Shown here in pieces: positions 9,128-17,400 of a DNA stretch of 64,000 nt. Under the pieces are notes generated by a model. The model was not told the DNA's origin. It ran no database searches and saw only the letters and a program-made list of their open reading frames with translations. The translations under genes were made by a program, and so were the position numbers. Location of the stretch: the NCBI GenBank assembly GCA_024233835.1, contig JACKPC010000002.1:147001-211000 (forward strand). The letters are read 5' to 3'. Each line of letters opens with the position of its first letter. Within the stretch, counting starts at the first letter, position 1. The DNA is from Leptospiraceae bacterium (GTDB taxonomy: Bacteria > Spirochaetota > Leptospiria > Leptospirales > Leptospiraceae).

Positions 9128-9340
9128 AATCCAATATTAAATTAGGCCAGACATTTAATTAATTCAATAAAAAATCCTTTTTATAAATATTTTATAATGA
9201 AAGGTAAATAACAACATTATTCTTGTTATAGCCAACTAAGCAATCCCGGTTATAGATTGTGTAGCTTCGATAACCTATAATTTTACCAAAATGACTTTTC
9301 ATGAAACCCCATTTATACGAATTTATTTCTATCTTTTCTA

Positions 9341-9375
9341 TTGACAACATAAGTTTGAATCCATCTATGTATTAT
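9341..9375 (+). promoter_or_regulatory. Candidate promoter of tyrS
   Basis: A perfect TTGACA at 9341-9346 is followed by A/T-rich sequence with TATGTA at 9366-9371 (19-base spacing) and TATTAT just beyond. The tyrS ATG is at 9393 with AGAGG as ribosome binding site, so the leader would be very short and leaves no room for a T-box. Confidence 0.4.
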
Positions 9376-9392
9376 TATATATTAGAGGTAAA

Positions 9393-10667
9393 ATGTCAAA
9401 AACAGTATTGGAAGAATTACAGGAGAGAAACTTTGTTTCCCAGTTAACGGATACTGGCATAGAAAAAGCAGCTGAATACGAAAAATTGGTGGTTTATGCC
9501 GGTTTTGATGCAACAGCCGCCAGTTTACATCTAGGTCATGTAATTCCAATTCTCGGTTTATCACATTTCCAGAAATACGGACATAAACCTATTATTCTCG
9601 TCGGAGGCACTACAGCTCTAATCGGTGATCCCAGCGGGAAACAGGCAGAAAGAACCCTTTTGGACCCTGAAACAGTAAAGAAAAACGCTGAATCCATAAA
9701 GAAGCAACTTTCCAGATTTTTATCTTTCGAAGGAGAAAATGCTGCGCTTATGGTAGATAATAGCGATTGGCTGGGTACCATAAGTCTTGTAGATTTTTTG
9801 AGAGATACGGGTAAAAGTTTTTCTCTGGGTTATATCCTGGCAAAAGATTCAGTTAAATCCCGACTGGATAGAGAGCAGGGAATCTCTATTACAGAATTCT
9901 TATATGCATTATTACAATCCTATGACTACGAATACCTCTATAAAAATTACGGCTGTAATGTTCAGATTGGTGGAAGCGACCAATGGGGAAATATAACCGC
10001 CGGTATCGATCTTATCCGTAAAAAACACGCCACTTCGGTTCATGGAATTACCTTTCCTCTTCTGACCCGTGCAGACGGAAGCAAGTTCGGTAAAACCGAA
10101 GGGGGTGCTGTATGGTTAGATCCGGAACTTACAAGTCCTTATGAAATGTACCAATACTGGTTAAATTCCGATGATAGAGACATTATACGATTTTTAAAAT
10201 ACTTTACTTTTTTATCAATTACTGAAATCGAAAAGTTAGAAAAAAGTGTATTAGAAGAACCTGAAAAACGAGAAGCTCATAATCTTCTCGCCTATGAATT
10301 TACTTCTATGATTCATGGAGAAAAGGCAGCTATAGCTTCCAGACAGGCTTCTCAATTTCTTTTTGGAGGTTCCGCAGACTCACTTAGTCTCGAAGCCGTT
10401 ACTTATATACAAAAAATTGTTCCGGGAATCGAAATTTTACAATCCAAACTAAGCGAAGGTATTCATATCATTGATGCTCTTTCCCTATCCGAACTGGTAA
10501 AATCAAAAAGTGAAGCCAGGCGAATGATCCAGCAGGGTGGGATTTACTTCAATAACCAAAGAGCCGATTTAGAAACTATTTTACGTACCGAACACTTAAT
10601 ACAGGAAAAAATTCTTTTATTACGTGCCGGAAAGAAAAAATACAAATTACTAAATGTTATATCATAA
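9393..10667 (+). CDS. tyrS: Tyrosyl-tRNA synthetase
   Basis: A 424-residue class I aminoacyl-tRNA synthetase. HLGH at residues 46-49 is the HIGH motif, KFGKT (in DGSKFGKTEGG) is the KMSKS-equivalent, and the tyrosine-binding LQSYDYEYLYKNYG and GGSDQWGNI segments are typical of TyrRS. The C-terminal 65 residues (ALSLSELVKSKSEARRMIQQGG) form the S4 RNA-binding domain. The length equals that of the common bacterial TyrS. It heads a short plus-strand run with the carrier-like protein 28 bases downstream. Confidence 0.96.
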   Translation: MSKTVLEELQERNFVSQLTDTGIEKAAEYEKLVVYAGFDATAASLHLGHVIPILGLSHFQKYGHKPIILVGGTTALIGDPSGKQAERTLLDPETVKKNAESIKKQLSRFLSFEGENAALMVDNSDWLGTISLVDFLRDTGKSFSLGYILAKDSVKSRLDREQGISITEFLYALLQSYDYEYLYKNYGCNVQIGGSDQWGNITAGIDLIRKKHATSVHGITFPLLTRADGSKFGKTEGGAVWLDPELTSPYEMYQYWLNSDDRDIIRFLKYFTFLSITEIEKLEKSVLEEPEKREAHNLLAYEFTSMIHGEKAAIASRQASQFLFGGSADSLSLEAVTYIQKIVPGIEILQSKLSEGIHIIDALSLSELVKSKSEARRMIQQGGIYFNNQRADLETILRTEHLIQEKILLLRAGKKKYKLLNVIS

Positions 10668-10695
10668 CATACTACCTATATAATCGGAGAGCAAC

Positions 10696-10947
10696 TTGGA
10701 AGAAAGTGTTATCTATGGAAAATTAAAAGTTCTATTGCAAAATTATATATCCGACCCTGAGTTATACAAGCGAGTTAGTTTACAGGCACACCTGGTTAAT
10801 GATCTGGGAATTAAACCCAATAAATTAGTGGATATTTCTATAGCAATAGAAGACGAATTTGATATTGAGTTTGCTGAAGAAGAAATTAAATACCTGAACT
10901 CACCCGGAAAAATTATAGATATGGTAAGAGCTAAACTCTATCAATGA
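10696..10947 (+). CDS. Acyl-carrier-protein-like protein lacking the phosphopantetheine serine
   Basis: An 83-residue helical acidic protein. VNDLGI...ISIAIEDEFDIEF aligns without gaps with the helix II region of acyl carrier proteins (DLGADSLD...ALEEEFDIE). By that alignment the attachment serine is replaced by Pro41, with KPNKL in place of the DSL motif, so it should not carry 4'-phosphopantetheine. The start is TTG at 10696 after GGAGAG. It overlaps the phosphopantetheinyl transferase gene by ATGA. Possible roles are a regulatory or scaffold protein, or a carrier that binds cargo non-covalently. The ACP fold is likely; the function is unknown. Confidence 0.75.
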   Translation: MEESVIYGKLKVLLQNYISDPELYKRVSLQAHLVNDLGIKPNKLVDISIAIEDEFDIEFAEEEIKYLNSPGKIIDMVRAKLYQ

Positions 10948-11576
10948 GTTCTCATGTATTCGGGAATGATATAGTTGACCTTTCGATTCGAGCTACCAGG
11001 CAACTTTCCGGTAATTCCCGTTTTTATAATAAAGTTTTTTCTCCTTTAGAACAGAAAATTCTTTATTCATCGGATAATCCTGATATTTTTACCTGGATAA
11101 TCTGGTCTTTTAAAGAAGCTGCCTATAAAGCGATTCGTCGAAATCGTCCCGGTCTCGTGTTTCAATATAAAAAATTTGAACTTCAGGAAAACTTAAACGA
11201 AGTTCATTATGAAAACATCCACCTACAGGCGAGATATTACCTCTTCCCCGGAGGCCTACATTCGCTTTGTTTTGAAAAAGATTTAGATGAAAACAAAATA
11301 TTCTGGACTCATGAAGTTTCAGATACACTTAAACATAACAAGGAATTTAGGGACGAATCTTTGCCTGAGGAATCTTTTTTAGTTCGGCTTCTGGTAAAAC
11401 ACAAATTAAATGAAATGCACAACTGGGAGATTTCAAAAATTAATATCCCAAGAATCAAAGATGAAAAAGGTTTTACTTCCCCTCCTCTTATCTATTCCCC
11501 CTATACTCAGATTCCACTCCCCCTCAGCTTGAGCCACCACGGACGCTTTCTGGCGTTTGCTGTGCACCTTCCTTAA
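10944..11576 (+). CDS. 4'-phosphopantetheinyl transferase superfamily protein
   Basis: A 210-residue protein with the two conserved motifs of this superfamily: GNDIVDL at residues 7-13, holding a magnesium-binding aspartate, and WSFKEAAYKA at 54-63, the WxxKEAxxK signature. Enzymes of this group transfer phosphopantetheine from CoA to a serine of carrier proteins. The AcpS-like N-terminal motif with a longer C-terminal half suggests a single-chain two-domain enzyme. It is translationally coupled to the carrier-like protein, which itself lacks the acceptor serine. The 3' end overlaps the converging esterase gene by 53 bases. Confidence 0.82.
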   Translation: MSSHVFGNDIVDLSIRATRQLSGNSRFYNKVFSPLEQKILYSSDNPDIFTWIIWSFKEAAYKAIRRNRPGLVFQYKKFELQENLNEVHYENIHLQARYYLFPGGLHSLCFEKDLDENKIFWTHEVSDTLKHNKEFRDESLPEESFLVRLLVKHKLNEMHNWEISKINIPRIKDEKGFTSPPLIYSPYTQIPLPLSLSHHGRFLAFAVHLP

Positions 11577-12603
11577 GGTTTTCTCCGGCGTTTCGAATAA
11601 TTTCAGCGATTTTATCCAAAGCATCTCTGGCAGCCGGTACAAGACCTCCAAAATTGACAAACCCATGAATGAGAGAAGGAAATTCAATTCGAATAGATGG
11701 GTTTCCATCCTTTAAGAGTTTCTCGTGAAAAGCCAGTCCTTCATCATAAAGCGGGTCAAATCCGGCTTGAATAAGATAGGTTTTGGGCATACCTTTCAAA
11801 GTTTCAGCGTGATAAGGAAAGTAGAAAGGATTAACTCGATCTTCAGGATGATTAAAAAAATGACTAAAAAAATACCGGAGAAGGTCGGGAGTTAGACCAT
11901 AGTTAGGAAACTGTTGAAAGCTTTCCCTTTCGATAGAGTGATCAATACCGGGATAAATTAAAAGTTGATAAGAAGGTTTCTTTCCCTCCCTTTCTCTAAG
12001 TCTGGCTGATAAATAGTTGGCAATACTGGCTCCGGCACTATCTCCTCCAATTCCCATTTTTGAAATATTAATTTCAAAATATTTCTCCCTGGACTCCAAC
12101 CATTCATATACAGAATAAGCATCTTCAAAGGCAGCCGGAAAGCGGTGTTCCGGTGCTAACCTATAATCTACAGAAATAATGGTAACACCGGATTTTAAGG
12201 ACAAATAGCGTAATAGGGGATCAACCGTATCCAGATTTCCTATTACAAAGCCTCCACCATGAAAGTAAAGAAGACAACTATCCGAAAGTCCTTCCAATCG
12301 AGGCGTATAAATTCGAATTGGTATCTCCCGATTCCTGGCCGAGACTTTCATATCATTAACCCGGTAAAGTTCAAGGGGGTCGAGATCAAAGATAGCCATC
12401 ATTTCTTTATGGAGTTGACGACTTTCTATAGGGGGAAGTGCATTTAATTTAGGTTTTACTGCAGACAATAAAAGCCCAAATTGGATAAATGTATCCAACT
12501 TCTTACCCTGTATTTCAGTTTTTCCTCCGGAAATCAGTTCCAGAGCCCTGGTAGGAAGTTTGAGCAAGTATTTAATAACTTCTTTTTCTATAGTAGATAA
12601 CAA
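11524..12603 (-). CDS. Alpha/beta hydrolase, hormone-sensitive-lipase (HSL/BD-FAE type IV esterase) family
   Basis: A 359-residue esterase/lipase. The oxyanion-hole motif HGGGF starts at residue 115, the nucleophile elbow GDSAG has Ser189, and the acid and base appear in AGFDPLYDEG and LIHGFVNFG. SVDYRLAPEHRFPAA is also a signature of the family. It has no signal peptide, so it is probably cytoplasmic, acting on short acyl esters or lactones. The gene is alone on the minus strand and converges on the phosphopantetheinyl transferase gene with an unusual 53-base coding overlap. Confidence 0.87.
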   Translation of the reverse strand: MLSTIEKEVIKYLLKLPTRALELISGGKTEIQGKKLDTFIQFGLLLSAVKPKLNALPPIESRQLHKEMMAIFDLDPLELYRVNDMKVSARNREIPIRIYTPRLEGLSDSCLLYFHGGGFVIGNLDTVDPLLRYLSLKSGVTIISVDYRLAPEHRFPAAFEDAYSVYEWLESREKYFEINISKMGIGGDSAGASIANYLSARLREREGKKPSYQLLIYPGIDHSIERESFQQFPNYGLTPDLLRYFFSHFFNHPEDRVNPFYFPYHAETLKGMPKTYLIQAGFDPLYDEGLAFHEKLLKDGNPSIRIEFPSLIHGFVNFGGLVPAARDALDKIAEIIRNAGENLKEGAQQTPESVRGGSS

Positions 12604-12713
12604 AAATTGCCCCCTAAAAAACTTATTTCCTGAATTTGGAAATGTTTCCTTTATTTATTACAAATAACCATAAAGGTTTCCACCTATTATCAGGCTGGTT
12701 TATAAATAATTAA

Positions 12714-12742
12714 TTGATTTATCTTTTTTCGTCTACTATAAT
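12714..12742 (+). promoter_or_regulatory. Strong sigma70-type promoter of the Cys-rich lipoprotein gene
   Basis: TTGATT (12714-12719) is followed after exactly 17 bases by a perfect TATAAT (12737-12742). The start codon is at 12775, with CGGGAG at 12761-12766 as ribosome binding site. This is the best promoter match in the window and suggests high basal expression. Confidence 0.6.
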
Positions 12743-12774
12743 ATACTTTAAAAGACTTACCGGGAGTCAATCAA

Positions 12775-15732
12775 ATGAAGATTTTTAAATTTAGTGCAAT
12801 TCCTATAATTTTACTTTTCCTCCTTTTCCTGGGGAATTGTAAAAATCCGGAAAATGATAGCAATTCTCCAGCTAGCATGTACGGACGTTTTCTCCTCCGT
12901 CTTGGCCTCACTCAAACCCTGGCCAATACCAGCTACAATGTGACCGCTTTACCCTCTCAGGTAACTGTGAGTATACCGAGAAGTATCCGAAAGAGTACGA
13001 CTACTCTTAGTTCAGTTTTAGAACCAAGAATCATGCGGCAAACTACCGAAACCCAATTGGCCAAGGCAAAAGGTTATCAGAACCTGATTGATATCGTAGA
13101 CAAGATGTACGGTCTTTTGGGACAAACCAAGTTAGAATTAATTCTCTTGAATGAGGTTCTGCAGGAAGCCAAAAACTCACCCAATACCTGTTTTACCGGT
13201 GGAACCAAATCTTTAAAAATTACCCAGGAAATGATAAACTCCATCAAGCAATCTTTTATGGACTATGGCTTAACTTCCGCCCAGGCAGAAACAGAACTCC
13301 TCAAACAGCAGGAAAGTGGAAAACTTCCTAAATTGGGAGAATCGATACCGAGTCCGGCTGTTTTATACCGTTCCATTTCTGAAACAGATACGGATACGAG
13401 GCTAAAAAAAGACTATGAACTGGGCTACAGGCACATAGTTCAATACTATACCAGTGATAAACCCTCGAACACAGTCACCTGTCCTGCCAGTGATAGTGGT
13501 TATAACAAAGTTATGAAATACGATGCAGCTTTTCAGAATATTTTCTATTCCGTAAAAGCTGACCTTGAAGTTCCGGGACTTACAATAGGGATTGTGGCCA
13601 GTATTGCTCTCTCCAAAGCTACCAGCACCGATGCCAATTCCAGAGATACCATGATTTTTAATATGGTAACCCGTGAGAAAAGGGGAAGTAAGTACACTAC
13701 GACAATAGATAAGAACACCATCACCAAGTGTAAGCAGGATGCAAATGATTCCTGTATCAAAATAGATTCAGATACAATTCAAAAAGACCCCTCCATTACC
13801 AGTCGGGACTATGACCTGAAAATCTCTGTTAATGGAAAAATTAATGACAGTGGCGGGTTCATCTTAACTGAAATTCACGATGTTATTTTTGGTGATAAGG
13901 TAGTTGATGCCTCCGGGACAACCACTACTAAAGTGCAAAAAAGATATATTAAAGAACTTTTTGATTCAAGTGGAAATCTTCTGGGTCTGGAAGAAGGAAC
14001 CGACGGAAGAACCTTTAAACCGGTCGAGGGCTTTGCCAAGATTGATATGACCGGTGGTAATGTCCTGGATATCTTTGGAGAGAAATTCGATGGTTTCGGA
14101 ATGGGTTCAGCTGGCGGACGTGTTTTTATAGGTTTTAGCACGGGTCCGGAAGGAATCGGTCTGAATAATGTAGAGTCCGACCAGTTTATTATTTATCAGG
14201 CCCTTTCGACTACAGATGCTCCGAGCGGATATAATGACCCTTCTATTGTAGGAGAAGGCGAGTACCTAAACCCCTGTTCCGGTCTGGATTCAGCTTCCTG
14301 TTCGGCCAAGGTAAACCTGAATTGTAAATATACCAATAATGTCTGTACCAAATCCAAGGTAACAGGAGGAGATATTTATATAGACTACTGGGGAACAAAA
14401 GATGTAATTCCCCGTCTGGCTCTTTATCGGAGAAGCATGACTTCCACCGGTGCCGTTCAATATACCAGAGTAACCGGAACCAACGTGTTTAAAGTTCTGG
14501 AAGCAGACCCCTACTCCAGTCCGACTTCCCAGTTTTATGATCCTTACTTAGATCCGAATTTTAACCCGGATAATATTTGCTATATTAATCCGGCAGCCTG
14601 TTTTTCAGGCGGAACCTTTAATCCGGAATCAGCCGTGGATTGTACCATTAACCCAAATGATCCAATGTGTACTTACGATCCGACCAATGACGCTTGCTTC
14701 GGCCTGGCACCTGCTACCTGTGATAATAATACAGGCAGAGTCGCAAAATGTACTTACGACCCGTATATGGGTTCCTGTATGAACGTTTTTGGAATGTGTG
14801 AACCTCACTTAAACAGTAATTCCTGTACCAGTGCCGGTTGTACCTGGGACTCAAGCTTTTACTTCTGTAGCCCTGCCGGTCAAACCATTAACTGTGCAGC
14901 TCAGACTACTGAATATTCCTGCTACGCTTATCCCAAATGTATGTGGGATCAAACGGCTTTAACCTGTTCGGAAAACACTGTCGGTTTTGGAGTAGATCAG
15001 GTGGCCATTGCAACCTGTCCGGGTCTGGATCAGGTAAGTTGTGATAATGAAATCTACTGTACCTTTGGTACCCAGTGTAACGTAGCCTGTGATTTCCATT
15101 ACGATCAACAGGCCTGTACCGGAAGTCCAGCCGGTTGCGCCTGGGATCCCACCAATTACTATTGCTATTCTTCCGGCGGCGGTGGAACCGGAACCTATAC
15201 CAGCTGTGCAGATATTCCCAATGGACCGGATTGTAACGCATCCACTTTTGGTTGTACCTGGGATCCAGCATTATTTACCTGTAGTATCTCCGGCGGTGGT
15301 GGAACTGGCTGTGCAAGCTACCCTGATTTTGCTTCCTGTAGTGCCGATCCTACCTGTACGTGGAATTCAGGAACTTCTATATGTGAAATTTCCGGCGGTG
15401 GTGGAACGATTTGTTCAAATAATACAACTCAAATTTCCTGCCAGACCGATTCTCTAAGCTCAGATGCCACTTTCGGCTGTGCCTGGGTTGGGACTTCCTG
15501 CCGACCAGGTTATGATCCAACAGGAGTCTCCGGATGCTCAAACCATACAGCAGAAACTGCCTGTGCTGAAGAACCTGCCTGCTATTGGGATGGTTCAACC
15601 TGTCTTGAGGCAACAAGCTGCATTGATATTGACACATTTCACAGTGGCTCTCTAAAAAGTGTATCCTGTCAAGCTGCTAATGGATATCTGGGTTGTATCT
15701 GGGATACAGGCACCTCTACCTGCGGTCCGTAA
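12775..15732 (+). CDS. Large lipoprotein with C-terminal Cys-rich CxWD repeats
   Basis: A 985-residue exported protein of unknown function. The signal peptide ends LLFLGNC with the lipidated cysteine at 22. The first 480 residues form a mixed globular region with few cysteines. From about residue 500 onward the protein is Cys-rich: about eight CxW[D/N/V] motifs of the type GCTWDSSFYFC, preceded by CxY variants such as CTYDPTNDAC, each ending in another Cys 5-8 residues later. Glycine-rich linkers (SGGGGTG) separate the later units. The pattern recalls small disulfide-linked PSI-like modules, so an exposed, oxidised surface rod is likely. The gene has its own strong promoter and is followed by a palindromic hairpin. 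Confidence 0.8.
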   Translation: MKIFKFSAIPIILLFLLFLGNCKNPENDSNSPASMYGRFLLRLGLTQTLANTSYNVTALPSQVTVSIPRSIRKSTTTLSSVLEPRIMRQTTETQLAKAKGYQNLIDIVDKMYGLLGQTKLELILLNEVLQEAKNSPNTCFTGGTKSLKITQEMINSIKQSFMDYGLTSAQAETELLKQQESGKLPKLGESIPSPAVLYRSISETDTDTRLKKDYELGYRHIVQYYTSDKPSNTVTCPASDSGYNKVMKYDAAFQNIFYSVKADLEVPGLTIGIVASIALSKATSTDANSRDTMIFNMVTREKRGSKYTTTIDKNTITKCKQDANDSCIKIDSDTIQKDPSITSRDYDLKISVNGKINDSGGFILTEIHDVIFGDKVVDASGTTTTKVQKRYIKELFDSSGNLLGLEEGTDGRTFKPVEGFAKIDMTGGNVLDIFGEKFDGFGMGSAGGRVFIGFSTGPEGIGLNNVESDQFIIYQALSTTDAPSGYNDPSIVGEGEYLNPCSGLDSASCSAKVNLNCKYTNNVCTKSKVTGGDIYIDYWGTKDVIPRLALYRRSMTSTGAVQYTRVTGTNVFKVLEADPYSSPTSQFYDPYLDPNFNPDNICYINPAACFSGGTFNPESAVDCTINPNDPMCTYDPTNDACFGLAPATCDNNTGRVAKCTYDPYMGSCMNVFGMCEPHLNSNSCTSAGCTWDSSFYFCSPAGQTINCAAQTTEYSCYAYPKCMWDQTALTCSENTVGFGVDQVAIATCPGLDQVSCDNEIYCTFGTQCNVACDFHYDQQACTGSPAGCAWDPTNYYCYSSGGGGTGTYTSCADIPNGPDCNASTFGCTWDPALFTCSISGGGGTGCASYPDFASCSADPTCTWNSGTSICEISGGGGTICSNNTTQISCQTDSLSSDATFGCAWVGTSCRPGYDPTGVSGCSNHTAETACAEEPACYWDGSTCLEATSCIDIDTFHSGSLKSVSCQAANGYLGCIWDTGTSTCGP

Positions 15733-15783
15733 TTAATGGCGAGTGTAAGTGACATATAAACTTTAAAAACTCAGTGAGTATGT

Positions 15784-15807
15784 AAGCGAACCACCGGTGG
15801 TTCGCTT
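15784..15807 (+). terminator. Perfect 24-base palindrome downstream of the Cys-rich lipoprotein gene
   Basis: A perfect palindrome with a 12-bp arm beginning AAGCGAACCA and ending TGGTTCGCTT, followed by GCTTCCC rather than a long T-run. It probably works as a transcription terminator. It resembles a second intergenic hairpin at 52994-53021 in both stem and the trailing GCTT(T)CC. Confidence 0.5.
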
Positions 15808-15880
15808 GCTTCCCGGTAATGATAAATATCCGAAATACTCACTTTTTTATTAAATACATATAATCATAAGAAGGTATATC

Positions 15881-17329
15881 TTGAAACTAATACGATACTT
15901 CCTATTCTTCTTTTTTCTCACTGGCTCCGCAGTATTCGCCGATGCCTACCACAACATCAATGGTTTTTTCGGTGAAAGAGCGGCGGGTCTTGCCGGAGCT
16001 TATTCGGCCATCTCCGATGACCCTTCGGGTGCTTTCTACAACCCGGCGGGAATCGGCTTTGCTTACGACAATTCGATTTCCATTTCTGCCAGTAACTACA
16101 AGATTATCAACAAAAGCTACAAAGATGTGGACTCACCCAATCAATCCTATAGCCAGACTTCGAGGAGTTATTTACCCAACTTCATAGGAATCGTGAGCAA
16201 TTCGGGTGACTTGAAAATAGCTTTTTCTGTAGTCAACCAGATCAATGAAAACTATAGCCGAAATGACCAGATTAGCATTCCGGTTTATTCCTCTTCTATT
16301 AATAATACGAAGATTTACAATATAGAAAATTACAGCCACCTACAATTTGGCCCAAGCTTTGGCTATAAATTGGGTGAGCGTTTATCTGTAGGAATGACCC
16401 TTTACTTCTTCGAAAACACCCAGAGCATTACGCGCTCCACCATGCAGCAGTATACCGACAACTCTTATGTGATGGTCTCTGATGTAGATAACAGAAGAAC
16501 CCTCGGCCTAAATCCTATCTTCGGTATACAGTTTATGCCCATGGATAAACTCTCTCTCGGATTTTCCGTAAGAAGAAACGTCGTTACTGCCAGGAATCGA
16601 CTTATTAGCCAGGTCTATACGGACTCCCTGCGAGCCGGAAATACTCACAATATAGATTTTACAGAAGGAACCCATCATTTTAACGGTAGTGTAGAAAGCG
16701 GTATATTAAAAATGAAAGCTCTACCCACAGGTGAAATTCCCCAGAATAACGAATTCAGAGCCGGTGTGGCCTCCTTCTTAACACGAGATTTCATGATGGC
16801 GTTTGACATTATCCACAGCGAAGGCTATGTTAAAAAACAAAATCAAATTGAGCTTGCATTTCAGGGACCCAAAACAAAAGTTACCTGGAACAATCCGGAA
16901 ATACAGGAACTCACTCTAAAACCTACCACCAACTTTGCTTTCGGAATGGAATACTACCTGACTACTAACCTTGCCCTTCTGGGAGGTGTATTCACCAATT
17001 ATTCTAATGCAAAAGAAGTAAAATGGGAAGAATCAGCCTTTCAGTTAGCCGGAAAAGCCCTTCTGGGTTCTGAGTATTCTTCCAAGGCCAGTGAAGACTT
17101 AACCCTTGCCTATGCTTATCCGGAATTCAGAAACAACCCCAGAAAAGAATTTGTAAACAACCTCGGATATTCCGTAGGAATCTCTTTTGCTAGTGCAAAA
17201 GCTTCTATATCTCTGACTCTTATACGTGAAAAAGGTCTGGGACAATCAAGGATTGACTACAATAGTTTATCACAACAATTTCAGTATAACAGCACCTCAA
17301 TCTACCTTGTAGCCAGTTCCAGAAATTAA
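15881..17329 (+). CDS. FadL/OmpP1-family outer membrane protein
   Basis: A 482-residue protein with a cleavable signal peptide (LFFFFLTGSAVFADA) and a predicted 14-strand-like beta barrel. The segment GERAAGLAGAYSAISDDPSG followed by AFYNPAGIGF is the N-terminal signature of FadL/TodX and PorV-type proteins, which carry hydrophobic compounds across the outer membrane. Alternating polar/aromatic strands recur to the end, though the last residues are RN rather than aromatic. The start is TTG at 15881 with AAGG upstream; no better start exists. It stands alone between a palindrome and a strong hairpin. The transported substrate is unknown. Confidence 0.8.
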   Translation: MKLIRYFLFFFFLTGSAVFADAYHNINGFFGERAAGLAGAYSAISDDPSGAFYNPAGIGFAYDNSISISASNYKIINKSYKDVDSPNQSYSQTSRSYLPNFIGIVSNSGDLKIAFSVVNQINENYSRNDQISIPVYSSSINNTKIYNIENYSHLQFGPSFGYKLGERLSVGMTLYFFENTQSITRSTMQQYTDNSYVMVSDVDNRRTLGLNPIFGIQFMPMDKLSLGFSVRRNVVTARNRLISQVYTDSLRAGNTHNIDFTEGTHHFNGSVESGILKMKALPTGEIPQNNEFRAGVASFLTRDFMMAFDIIHSEGYVKKQNQIELAFQGPKTKVTWNNPEIQELTLKPTTNFAFGMEYYLTTNLALLGGVFTNYSNAKEVKWEESAFQLAGKALLGSEYSSKASEDLTLAYAYPEFRNNPRKEFVNNLGYSVGISFASAKASISLTLIREKGLGQSRIDYNSLSQQFQYNSTSIYLVASSRN

Positions 17330-17360
17330 ATAGATTCTTTGTGAATTGTCTCTCTCTATC

Positions 17361-17393
17361 AAAATCATAGAGGCTTGAAACCTCTATGATTTT
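17361..17393. terminator. Bidirectional terminator between converging genes
   Basis: A perfect 13-bp stem (17361-17373 with 17381-17393) with a 7-base loop, A-rich on one arm and T-rich on the other, lies between the outer membrane protein gene and the converging propeller lipoprotein gene. It fits a bidirectional intrinsic terminator serving both. Confidence 0.75.
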
Positions 17394-17400
17394 AAACTTC

